From assembly GCF_000024405.1 (NCBI RefSeq), contig NC_013517.1, forward strand, positions 4,185,989 to 4,249,988: a stretch of 64,000 nt of DNA. The letters are read 5' to 3'. Position 1 is the stretch's first letter; every line of letters begins with the position of its first letter. Of the stretch, positions 46,803 to 54,480 are shown in pieces. The notes under the pieces were generated by a model. The model ran no database searches. It saw only the letters and a list, made by a program, of their open reading frames with translations, and was not told where the DNA came from. The translations under genes were made by a program, and so were the position numbers. Source of the DNA: Sebaldella termitidis ATCC 33386 (GTDB lineage Bacteria; Fusobacteriota; Fusobacteriia; Fusobacteriales; Leptotrichiaceae).

Positions 46803-49682
46803 TTACTTTCCGTCATACATAAATTTTCCTATATCAATAAACTCTCTTACATTTTCTACTCTTCTTGTTATTATCTGTCTTTTTTCATTTTTTGACCCGT
46901 AGTTTGTAATGATTTCCAGTCTGATTATTACAGGCTCTCTCAAAGTCTGCGACTGATCTGCATAATACTCCACCTTTATTTCATACTCACCTTTTTTGGC
47001 TTTCTTTATAAGAAGCTCTTCAGGCCCGTATCTGAATGTAGTATGGTTATAAATAACTGCATTATTATCAGGCGTCTGTGAATTACTGTAATAAACTCTC
47101 ACTCCGTCAGGCTGTGTCAGCCACAAATCTATTTCCTGGTTATCCTTTGACCAGTCCAGCACCACCCTGTAATCTACAGGCATCGGATAAATCAGTCTTT
47201 TATCTATCATGTTTGTATTCAGCTTGTTTTTATTTTTTTCTATAAGGTTATTCATTTCATTTATTACTATCCCTTTTAATTCCAGTTCATTCGGAGTTCT
47301 TTTCTCCAGTATGCTGTTCATCAGCTCAAGCGCTTTCTGCTTTTCTCCGTTTATTTCATAGGCTATGGCCAGATCCCGTATCGACTGGAGATCCTCTCCC
47401 TTTAGATCCAGAACTTTTTCAAATATTTTTACCGCAAGTCCGTTATCTCCTGTTTCCAAAAGCTTATATCCGAGAATTCTGTAATACTCATGGTTTTCCA
47501 AAGACAGCTCCGGTATATTTGTCAATACTTTCAGAGCCGTATTTCTCTGATTGTTCTTAATCAGATAATCAGCTGTATCTATGTAGAAGAAAGGATTTTT
47601 TCCATATTTTGTTTTCATTTCCAGATATTTTTCATAAATATTTTCCGGTTTTACTTTTTTATATTCATTAATATATTCACTGTTTCTGTCCTTATCCTCA
47701 TAAACAATTACTCTCAGATTTTTTCCGCCTGTGTCTTTACTGCCGACAGCTGTTTCATCCTGTTTCATATCAGAATAAGCAGCCTTTCCGCTTGAAGTCA
47801 CAGCCGATTTATTTAAAGCCGGTTCACTCTGCATTTCGGCAGCAGGTATTGAAGGCTGCGGTATATAATCATTTACAGCTGTATTTTTTTCGACTTTCGT
47901 AACATTTTCTCTTGCTCTTTCAGACTTTAGCACAGGTTTGACATACCATTCTTTTCTTCTTTCAAGCACTTCCACACTTTCCTTCAAACCATTTTTCTTT
48001 TCATCCTGTTCATTTTTCCTTCTGTATGCCATCTGTCTGTTATATTCATCCAGCAGCTCTGCAGGCGGGATTATTTCATAGCTGACATAATCCTCTACTC
48101 TGTCCAGTACTATAAGGGAAGTTTCGTTTGTAACAAGAGTATATTTCTTGGCAGTTTTCAATATTTCCTTTTTATTTTTTTCATAATTTCCGCTTAAATT
48201 CTCTATTTTTTTCTCTGCCCATATCTTACTTATATTATGCGAATTAGTATCTGCTGAAATAAGAATTTTTCTTGTTTCTGTAATAATATTCCCAAAGCCG
48301 AGATTTACAGTTATTTCTGCCCTGCTGCCCTTAAGTATACCTGAAAAATCAAAGCTTCCTCTGATATCAGATTCTGATTTCGGATATACCTCATCTATCT
48401 CAGATTTATTATATTCATATGATATCAGATTCAAGTAGTTATATTTCATTTTATCAAATTCCGTATCAATATCTTCTCTGTTCAGATCTATTACTTTTCC
48501 ATTACTGGTATCAGCCATATATTTTATAAACCCGCTGTCTGATTCTTTAGATGAATTTATAACTATAAACGGTATATTTGCCAGCTTAAATTCACTGGAA
48601 TCTATGGTATTCACACCGTCTGTAACAAAAATGACCTCATCGGCATTATCTTTAAAGCTTATCTTATTAAACCGCGTCCCTCCGTCGTATACAAAATTAT
48701 TTATTGTATTTTTCAGCTGATCCCAGCTGCCGTTCTTTATCTGAAAGCTTCCTCTGCTCAAAAAATCATTATCAATTGAATACAAGCTGATATTTACATT
48801 TCCCAGATAGGAAAAATATTTTCCCAGCAGTGTAAGCTCTTTTTCAGTATCTCTTTTTTCACCTGAATTTGAAGTATCCCAGATAAGCACAATATTTTTC
48901 GCCTTTGGTTTTTCTGTATAATAATTATTTTCCAGATTCAGCTTAGCTGTAAAATAAGCAGTGTCATCAGCTTTCTCAGTATAAACCTTATCCTTTTTAT
49001 CAAGCGGCAGACTGATCCTTACATTTTTATCAGGCGTGTAGTTTTTCAGTGAAGTTTTCGCATAATAACCGCTTTCCATTTTATCAAATTCCAGTCTGTC
49101 TATTTTTTCTATCCAGTTTGGTCTGCTTTCCTGCTTAAGCATTTTTATCTCAAGAGAAAAATTATTTACTTTCTGACTGTAATTTAGCGGAAGAAAATAA
49201 TCAAGGCTTCCGTTTTTGTTTTTCAATACCTCCGTATAGGCTATTACCACTCTTTTATAGCCGTTTGACGGTATTGGATATATTCTGGTTTTGTAATTAT
49301 TTCCAGCTGTTTTTTCTATTATTCCGGGATCTATCTTCTGTCTTATTGTATTTTCATATGCTGTTCTTGCTTTTTCCTTTTCCGCAGCCACACCTTCTCT
49401 GAGCTTTCCGTTCACATCAAGAGCATACCTTGTTACCTTCTGTCCCTCCTGAAGAGGAAAAGAGAATTCTCCCTCCAGAATTCTGGTGTTTGGATTATAA
49501 AACGTCATGTCATATGTGGTAACACTTATATCGCCGTTTATTTCCACATTAACAGACATTGTATCCAAAACAACAGCTTTTTCACCGGGATTTTTTATTT
49601 CAAGCCTGATACTGCTTATTTCATTTCCCCGGATAATTACTCCTAAAATCATAAAAAATGCTAACAATAACTTTTTACTCAT
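46803..49682 (-). CDS. VIT-VWA-TPR-DUF2135 envelope protein
   Basis: A 959-residue exported protein. Order: signal peptide (about 1-19), VIT domain (about 20-140, with FSFPLQEGQKV), VWA domain (about 255-400) with MIDAS motif D-T-S-N-S and VIFVTDGVN, an Ala/Pro/Ser-rich linker, TPR-like helices (about 690-810), and a C-terminal DUF2135/YfaP-like domain (DWSKDNQEIDLWLTQPDG, YGPEELL). Start at ATG 49682, with AAGGAG 8 bases upstream; the earlier start lacks a site and spoils the signal peptide. Relatives are linked to metal-dependent adhesion or cell-envelope maintenance. No clear operon partner. Confidence 0.85.
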   Translation of the reverse strand: MSKKLLLAFFMILGVIIRGNEISSIRLEIKNPGEKAVVLDTMSVNVEINGDISVTTYDMTFYNPNTRILEGEFSFPLQEGQKVTRYALDVNGKLREGVAAEKEKARTAYENTIRQKIDPGIIEKTAGNNYKTRIYPIPSNGYKRVVIAYTEVLKNKNGSLDYFLPLNYSQKVNNFSLEIKMLKQESRPNWIEKIDRLEFDKMESGYYAKTSLKNYTPDKNVRISLPLDKKDKVYTEKADDTAYFTAKLNLENNYYTEKPKAKNIVLIWDTSNSGEKRDTEKELTLLGKYFSYLGNVNISLYSIDNDFLSRGSFQIKNGSWDQLKNTINNFVYDGGTRFNKISFKDNADEVIFVTDGVNTIDSSEFKLANIPFIVINSSKESDSGFIKYMADTSNGKVIDLNREDIDTEFDKMKYNYLNLISYEYNKSEIDEVYPKSESDIRGSFDFSGILKGSRAEITVNLGFGNIITETRKILISADTNSHNISKIWAEKKIENLSGNYEKNKKEILKTAKKYTLVTNETSLIVLDRVEDYVSYEIIPPAELLDEYNRQMAYRRKNEQDEKKNGLKESVEVLERRKEWYVKPVLKSERARENVTKVEKNTAVNDYIPQPSIPAAEMQSEPALNKSAVTSSGKAAYSDMKQDETAVGSKDTGGKNLRVIVYEDKDRNSEYINEYKKVKPENIYEKYLEMKTKYGKNPFFYIDTADYLIKNNQRNTALKVLTNIPELSLENHEYYRILGYKLLETGDNGLAVKIFEKVLDLKGEDLQSIRDLAIAYEINGEKQKALELMNSILEKRTPNELELKGIVINEMNNLIEKNKNKLNTNMIDKRLIYPMPVDYRVVLDWSKDNQEIDLWLTQPDGVRVYYSNSQTPDNNAVIYNHTTFRYGPEELLIKKAKKGEYEIKVEYYADQSQTLREPVIIRLEIITNYGSKNEKRQIITRRVENVREFIDIGKFMYDGK

Positions 49683-49779
49683 TACATCACTCCTTATTAT
49701 TTTTTTAAACAATAATACTTACTATATTTTAACCTATATTTTTAAAAAGCAAAATTATTTTTTTACATATAATAAAAGC

Positions 49780-49848
49780 CTGTGTACAATCAGCAGTTTT
49801 ACATATCCTATACAGATATCTCCTGTTTTAACACAGCCTTATTTTATT
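49780..49848 (-). terminator. Possible long stem-loop terminator of the 181-residue gene
   Basis: AAGCCTGTGT near 49785 and ACACAGCCTT near 49835 pair with one mismatch across a large loop, with a TTTTATT tail on the minus strand. The long loop makes the call tentative. Confidence 0.4.
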
Positions 49849-49850
49849 AC

Positions 49851-50396
49851 TTATTTTATATCTTTCATATTTGCCATTGCCTTAAACCACTCTGTCTCAT
49901 TTTTATCTAAGCTTTCAAGCCACTTTTTATAAGCCGGCGTTCCGGGCTTGTCATATATTCTGTATGAAAACTGATAAGTCACCACATGTCCGTCTTTTAT
50001 TAATACTCTGTAAATATTATACTCCGATACATTCCCCGCTGTAATAATAAGACTTGCCATTGTTTCCGTATTATCATCATTCTCAAGAATTTCTCTTGGC
50101 GTGATTTTGTAAGAGGTATTGGAGTTTCTAATCAGATTCCCTGTAAATATCTTTACATCCTTAGCGTTGGGATATTCCCATATAGAAAACATCTTCTCAA
50201 ATTTTTCCAGCGTTTCCCCGCTTTTCAAATATTCCGTTACCTTGTCCGAAGTTTTCCCGTTCCCAGCCTGATAAACCTGTTTATAGACTTCTTTATTAAA
50301 TTTTATTTCTGACGGTACCTTTACTTCTGCCAATACTATTGTATATAAAAATAATAAGCTAAATAAAAAAACTAATGTTTTTATACTTTTTTCCAT
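49851..50396 (-). CDS. Exported protein of unknown function
   Basis: A 181-residue protein with a clear signal peptide (hydrophobic core FLFSLLFLYTIVLA, cleavage near A-E at about 23). The mature part is charged, with aromatic-rich beta-like stretches (YNIYRVLIKDGHVVTYQFSYRIYDKPGTPAYKKW, cited in pieces: VVTYQFSYRIYD). AGGAGG lies before the ATG. It follows the racemase gene by 18 bp and is probably co-transcribed with it. No known family recognised. Confidence 0.7.
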   Translation of the reverse strand: MEKSIKTLVFLFSLLFLYTIVLAEVKVPSEIKFNKEVYKQVYQAGNGKTSDKVTEYLKSGETLEKFEKMFSIWEYPNAKDVKIFTGNLIRNSNTSYKITPREILENDDNTETMASLIITAGNVSEYNIYRVLIKDGHVVTYQFSYRIYDKPGTPAYKKWLESLDKNETEWFKAMANMKDIK

Positions 50397-50414
50397 TTTT
50401 CCTCCTTATATTGC

Positions 50415-51110
50415 CTATCCGTTTAACATCTCTTTTACTATTGCATCGGCATGCAGCTTCATAGAATCAAATACTCTTATATCCAGATCCTTCTGCTCTA
50501 TAAGCATTGGTATTTCTGTACAGCCAAGAATGACTCCTTCCGCACCCTTATCCTTCAGATTATTTATTATAGTTATAAATTCAGCTTTTGACTGGCTTTT
50601 TACTATCCCGCAGCAAAGCTCGTCATAAATAACCCTGTGCACTCTTTCTCTTTCCATTTTTTCAGGAATCATTACTTCTATATTATACTTATCATTCAGA
50701 CGTTTTTTGTAAAAATCCTCAGACATAGTAAAATCCGTTCCTAGCAGCCCTACTATATTTTTATTTTTTTGTATTATAGCTTCTGCAGTGACATCTGCTA
50801 TATGAAGAACTTTCAGTCCGGTTTTTTCTGCTACTTCATCAGCTACCTTATGCATTGTATTTGTGCATATTGCCAAAAAATCTGCTCCGGCTTTTTTTAA
50901 TCTTGTTCCTGCATCTACAAGCATTTCAGTAAGCTCATCCCATTGATTTTTATGCTGAAGAGCTTCAATCTCATCAAAATCAAAAGAGTACATCAGTATT
51001 TTACCGGAATGAAATCCGCCGAGCTGTTCTTTTATTCCTTCATTTATTTTTTTATAATATTCCGAAGTTGATTCCCAACTCATTCCGCCTATTAATCCTA
51101 CAGTTTTCAT
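50415..51110 (-). CDS. Aspartate/glutamate racemase family protein
   Basis: A 231-residue cytosolic, cofactor-independent amino-acid racemase. The two catalytic cysteines are C82 in ICTNTMHK and C197 in LGCTEIPM; the N-terminal GLIGGMSWEST block is that of the aspartate racemase/YgeA group. These invert Asp or other amino acids, often for peptidoglycan or D-amino-acid use. GGAGAGAA lies before the ATG. Substrate uncertain. An extra adjacent Cys pair (166-167) is present near the second half. Confidence 0.88.
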   Translation of the reverse strand: MKTVGLIGGMSWESTSEYYKKINEGIKEQLGGFHSGKILMYSFDFDEIEALQHKNQWDELTEMLVDAGTRLKKAGADFLAICTNTMHKVADEVAEKTGLKVLHIADVTAEAIIQKNKNIVGLLGTDFTMSEDFYKKRLNDKYNIEVMIPEKMERERVHRVIYDELCCGIVKSQSKAEFITIINNLKDKGAEGVILGCTEIPMLIEQKDLDIRVFDSMKLHADAIVKEMLNG

Positions 51111-51170
51111 AACGTTCTCTCCTTTACTTTTTTTGTATGTTTATTCTATTTTTTATAACATAAAAACAGA

Positions 51171-51199
51171 TAAAAAGCCACCAAAAATTATGGTGGCTT
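51171..51199 (-). terminator. Terminator behind the gene remnant
   Basis: AAGCCACCA (51175-51183) pairs with TGGTGGCTT (51191-51199), 7-base loop, and a T run on the minus strand. It lies just after the frame that ends at 51217, so the decayed gene still has its terminator. Confidence 0.75.
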
Positions 51200-51216
51200 A
51201 TAATTCCGGAATATAT

Positions 51217-51365
51217 TTATGCTTTAATCCCAAAAAACTCTTTTAAAATATTAATATCATCTGTTCTAAAAGCCTGCGGTCTATCCTCAGGATGTTCCTG
51301 TCCGAAATAAAACTATCATCATCAGACAGCTGAAGATACACCGGATCTTTTACTCTTCCACATTA
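51217..51365 (-). pseudogene. Frameshifted 3' gene remnant
   Basis: Reading the minus strand, one frame gives RVKDPVYLQLSDDDSF and the next frame continues FYFGQEHPEDRPQAFRTDD then INILKEFFGIKA-stop. The two join if one T is restored in a four-T run near 51310. The composition (acidic, aromatic, proline turns) is protein-like and unlike the AT-rich non-coding background. The upstream frame is closed by a stop and no good start is seen, so only a C-terminal piece of about 47 codons remains. The parent family is not certain; an SMI1/immunity-like protein is a guess. Confidence 0.45.
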
Positions 51366-51405
51366 ACACATCTCCAAATACATTATTTTTAAACTTTTTT
51401 CAAAT

Positions 51406-51759
51406 TTACTTTATCATCTTTGACTGTATCTCTTTGCCTATTTCTGTCATATAGTTTGCAAATTTTTCTGCTTCTTTAGGATCAGACGATAACTTTTGCG
51501 TTATTTCACTGCTTTTTGATGACAATTCCTGAAATTTCTGCGATAACTCCCCTGCTTTCTCAGGTGTCATATTATCATACTCCTTTGAAAGTTCTGTATA
51601 TGCTTCTGCTAGCTTCTGCACATCAGGATCCTTGAACTTTGGTGTGCTGCTTTCGCTTTCTGCATTCACAGTTCCGCTGTTTTCCATACTGCTTTCTTCT
51701 TTTTTCCCGCAGGAAAACATAACTCCCAGTAACAGCAGACTTAATAATACTTTTTTCAT
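51406..51759 (-). CDS. Small lipoprotein with helical C-terminus
   Basis: A 117-residue predicted lipoprotein: MKKVLLSLLLLGVMFSC, lipobox M-F-S-C with Cys at 17, a Ser/Glu-rich spacer, then a helical region of heptad-like charged residues (about 45-115: LAEAYTELSKEYDNM, LSQKFQELSSKSSEITQKL). I chose the ATG at 51759 because the signal peptide begins there; GGAGGAAC is upstream. Function unknown; not a member of the MORN-like lipoprotein set. Confidence 0.75.
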   Translation of the reverse strand: MKKVLLSLLLLGVMFSCGKKEESSMENSGTVNAESESSTPKFKDPDVQKLAEAYTELSKEYDNMTPEKAGELSQKFQELSSKSSEITQKLSSDPKEAEKFANYMTEIGKEIQSKMIK

Positions 51760-52123
51760 ATTTCCCTGTTCCTCCGTTGTCTGATTCTTCATATATGAAT
51801 TTAAATTTTCGGGTACCCTGCTAACTTTTTTTCCTTGGCTTAAGCTTAATTAATAATATCATATAAAGTCCACAAATTCAATGTTTTCAGCTAATACAAT
51901 ACATTCTGTTTTTTCACTTTTTAAAACTGATGTTTCAAAAATTATTTTGTTGTGATTTTCCGGCTATATTTTTTAAAAAACATGATCAAATCCATATTTC
52001 ACAATGCTTTTTATCTTTACAATATAATTTTTATTTTTATGAATTTAAAGTATTTTATTCAAATTTTATATTGGCATTTTTCATATTTTTTCAGGTCTTT
52101 CCATTTTTTTTATACTGTTAAAT

Positions 52124-52151
52124 TTGACAAAATATAGTTTTCTTATATAAT
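52124..52151 (+). promoter_or_regulatory. Promoter of the XRE-TPR regulator gene
   Basis: Consensus TTGACA (52124-52129), 16-bp spacer, TATAAT (52146-52151). The leader also contains a GTGTA/TACAC inverted repeat at about 52171-52191. The upstream stretch 51793-52123 is AT-rich with no gene that I can support. Confidence 0.8.
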
Positions 52152-52210
52152 TAAACTATAATTTACATCCGGTGTATTGCTGTCATTACACTGATAAAGG
52201 AGTTTTTTAC

Positions 52211-53497
52211 ATGTTAAAAGAAAGAATCAATTACCTGTGCAGACAAAAAGACATAAACAGGAAAGAGCTGGTACACGGTCTTGTTGCCACCACACACTTT
52301 GCCAATATACTTGCCGGGCGTTACCCGCTCCCTGAGGATGTTGCCGAAAAAATTGCCGAAAGGCTGGGAGTAGAGAAAGACTATCTGCTAAAAGCCGGAT
52401 ATATTGATGATAGTATTCTCAGTCAGGCAGAAAGTATTACCAATAAAATTTTTTCTTATGATTTGAACGAGGAATTCATAAGCAGCTTTCCGAAAAGCAG
52501 TGATTTCCTCACATTAGAGCTTATTCAAAAACTGGCTGAAGCTTCTTTTTTACTTTTGATGTCCAGAAAAGAGGAAGCAGCGACTATATCAGAAGAATAT
52601 TTAGACTTTTATCTGAAACAGTTTGAAAATTCTGAAACAGAAGTCTCACTTCCCCTGAAAAAAGCAATACTTTTTTACCAAATGCTGGCTTCGAGAACAG
52701 AGCAGTTTTCAGAGGATTCCCTGCGTTACTGTATGGAGCTTCAAAAATTTTCATATGATAATCCCAATGTTTTGGTTCGTTTACAGACATTTCAAATAGA
52801 ATTTCTTATACAGATACGTAGATTTGAGGCAGTGGAAGGATTAATAGATAAAGCTCTTGCTTACTGTTATTATGAAGGTCTTCTTTTTCAGCTGACTCAG
52901 CTGCATATTATGTACAGTGGTTTTTATTATAAAATAGGCTTTATAAATAAGGCCCTGAAATATCTTGAAAAAGCTGAAAGCTCACTGCAGTACAATGCCT
53001 TGGAAGATCAGCTTGGTTATTCGGTAACCATTGCCAATAACCGCATTATTATGAAAATGAAGCTGAAGCTCTGGCATGAAATGGACAATGATATCAATGT
53101 CTATGAAAGAATAAGCAGAAATGTCAAAGATAACTCCCAGTTTTCCACACAGGTTCTTTGCTATAAATGTGAGCTTTATTATCAGACAGATAATCTGCCC
53201 GCACTTGAGACTGCCTTAAAAACTCTCGTGAAGCTGGACAGGAATTTTGATCAGGATATGTCCCTGAAATTTTACCTTGGTATCATTGAGGCTTCAAAGG
53301 AAAACGAGGAGAAATTTATGGAATATATGAAAATATGCGTACCATATTATGAAAAATACAGAGTTCATGACAGACTCACTGATATTTACAAGATACTCGC
53401 TTCACAGGCTGAAGATAAAAGACAATACAAAACATCTGCCGAATATTATGCTAAGCTTGTTGCTATACTGGAAGAATCCGGAGTCGGATATATTTAA
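52211..53497 (+). CDS. XRE-type HTH regulator with TPR-like helical domain
   Basis: A 428-residue predicted regulator. N-terminal HTH (about 1-60): LKERINYLCRQKDINRKELV then AERLGVEKDYLLKAGY. The rest is a helical repeat array that looks like TPRs (KALKYLEKAESSL, YETDNLPALE-type, AEYYAKLVAILEE). This plan resembles the peptide-sensing RRNPP regulators of Gram-positives (PlcR/Rgg), but no peptide gene is nearby. Start at ATG 52211: AAGGAG lies 9 bases upstream and the preceding in-frame ATG adds a non-conserved tail. Single-gene unit with its own promoter and terminator. The target is unknown. Confidence 0.75.
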   Translation: MLKERINYLCRQKDINRKELVHGLVATTHFANILAGRYPLPEDVAEKIAERLGVEKDYLLKAGYIDDSILSQAESITNKIFSYDLNEEFISSFPKSSDFLTLELIQKLAEASFLLLMSRKEEAATISEEYLDFYLKQFENSETEVSLPLKKAILFYQMLASRTEQFSEDSLRYCMELQKFSYDNPNVLVRLQTFQIEFLIQIRRFEAVEGLIDKALAYCYYEGLLFQLTQLHIMYSGFYYKIGFINKALKYLEKAESSLQYNALEDQLGYSVTIANNRIIMKMKLKLWHEMDNDINVYERISRNVKDNSQFSTQVLCYKCELYYQTDNLPALETALKTLVKLDRNFDQDMSLKFYLGIIEASKENEEKFMEYMKICVPYYEKYRVHDRLTDIYKILASQAEDKRQYKTSAEYYAKLVAILEESGVGYI

Positions 53498-53508
53498 CCG
53501 AATAATAT

Positions 53509-53552
53509 AAAAAGGTTTGCAGAAATTCTCTTTCTTACAAACCTTTTTCTTC
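53509..53552. terminator. Bidirectional terminator between convergent genes
   Basis: AAAAAGGTTTG (53509-53519) and CAAACCTTTTT (53538-53548) form an 11-bp stem with T runs for both strands; it serves the regulator on the plus strand and the 255-residue gene on the minus strand. Confidence 0.8.
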
Positions 53553-53611
53553 TTATGAAAATATGCTTCTCCTGACAGGTAGTATTCAGATATACTTTCA
53601 GATTATTATAT

Positions 53612-54379
53612 TCAATTCATTTTTCCTGTATCTATAACATCTTTATATCTATACGAAAAAGAAATAAAAGGGAATATATCCCATAATTCTCTCAGCCCTT
53701 CTTCATCATCTGTTGTTATTTTCTCAAAACTAAATTTTTCTATTTTTTTAAACTGATTTTCTGTTAAAATGCCGTATATTTTATCCGGCAGCTCAACTCG
53801 GTAAGTTTCCTGTATTCTCAATCTGTGAATTTCAGAAAATTTAAGTTCATAATATCTGTTTCTCCCTATTTTTATACTCCAAAAAGACTTATCAGTTCCG
53901 GAATAATTATAACTGATCTGTTTATGAATATTATTTAGCTCCATTTGCTTCAGATATTTTATTCTTTCATTAGTCATTCTGCTAAATACAAACAGACAGT
54001 CATTCATGGAATACCAGTAATTTTCCATGTCTATCCTGCAGGAAATATTTACTGTATTTTCAGTTTTTGACACAGTGATTTCCGATATTTTTCCCGCTTT
54101 TCCTGCTTCTTCTATTTCCTCTATATCCAGTTCTTTTTCATATATCAGATTGTCAATATTGTTGTCTATTTCAAATCCTCCCCTGTTATATATAGTAAAC
54201 AGTGTAGGCTTATACTTTATAAAAGTTACCCCGTCATAATTATTTAAGAGCTCCTGTATTTCTTTTTTCGAGCTTTTTTCATTTTCATATTTAAAAAGCA
54301 TTACTATATTTGATAATATCAAAAAAATTATTACTACAGGCATTGTTAAAATAAATATCCATTTCAAAAACTTCCTCAA
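53612..54379 (-). CDS. Membrane-anchored protein of unknown function
   Basis: A 255-residue protein with one N-terminal transmembrane segment (about 7-28: WIFILTMPVVIIFLILSNIVM) and a charged, mostly beta-rich extracytoplasmic domain. A GAGGTG-type site precedes the start. Seen: many Lys/Glu and Tyr residues; no conserved enzyme motif. It lies downstream of the ABC-F terminator and faces the XRE-TPR gene, so it is a single-gene unit. No family recognised. Confidence 0.65.
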   Translation of the reverse strand: MRKFLKWIFILTMPVVIIFLILSNIVMLFKYENEKSSKKEIQELLNNYDGVTFIKYKPTLFTIYNRGGFEIDNNIDNLIYEKELDIEEIEEAGKAGKISEITVSKTENTVNISCRIDMENYWYSMNDCLFVFSRMTNERIKYLKQMELNNIHKQISYNYSGTDKSFWSIKIGRNRYYELKFSEIHRLRIQETYRVELPDKIYGILTENQFKKIEKFSFEKITTDDEEGLRELWDIFPFISFSYRYKDVIDTGKMN

Positions 54380-54407
54380 TTAAAACACCTCTTTTTTATA
54401 TTTTCTC

Positions 54408-54465
54408 ATGAAAAAAACCAAAAATTTTATATTTATTATTCTACTTAATATATAAAATTTTTGGT
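54408..54465 (-). terminator. Terminator of the ABC-F gene
   Basis: A perfect 16-bp stem (54417-54432 with 54450-54465, 17-base loop) followed by seven T on the minus strand, 15 bp after the ABC-F stop. Confidence 0.88.
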
Positions 54466-54480
54466 TATATAATTTCCAGA

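Noticed and set aside
51930-52137. Two short Phe/Tyr-rich open frames before the XRE-TPR gene, considered as signalling-peptide genes
   Set aside because: Overlapping frames in AT-rich DNA, no good ribosome site, no signal-peptide layout; they run into the regulator's promoter.
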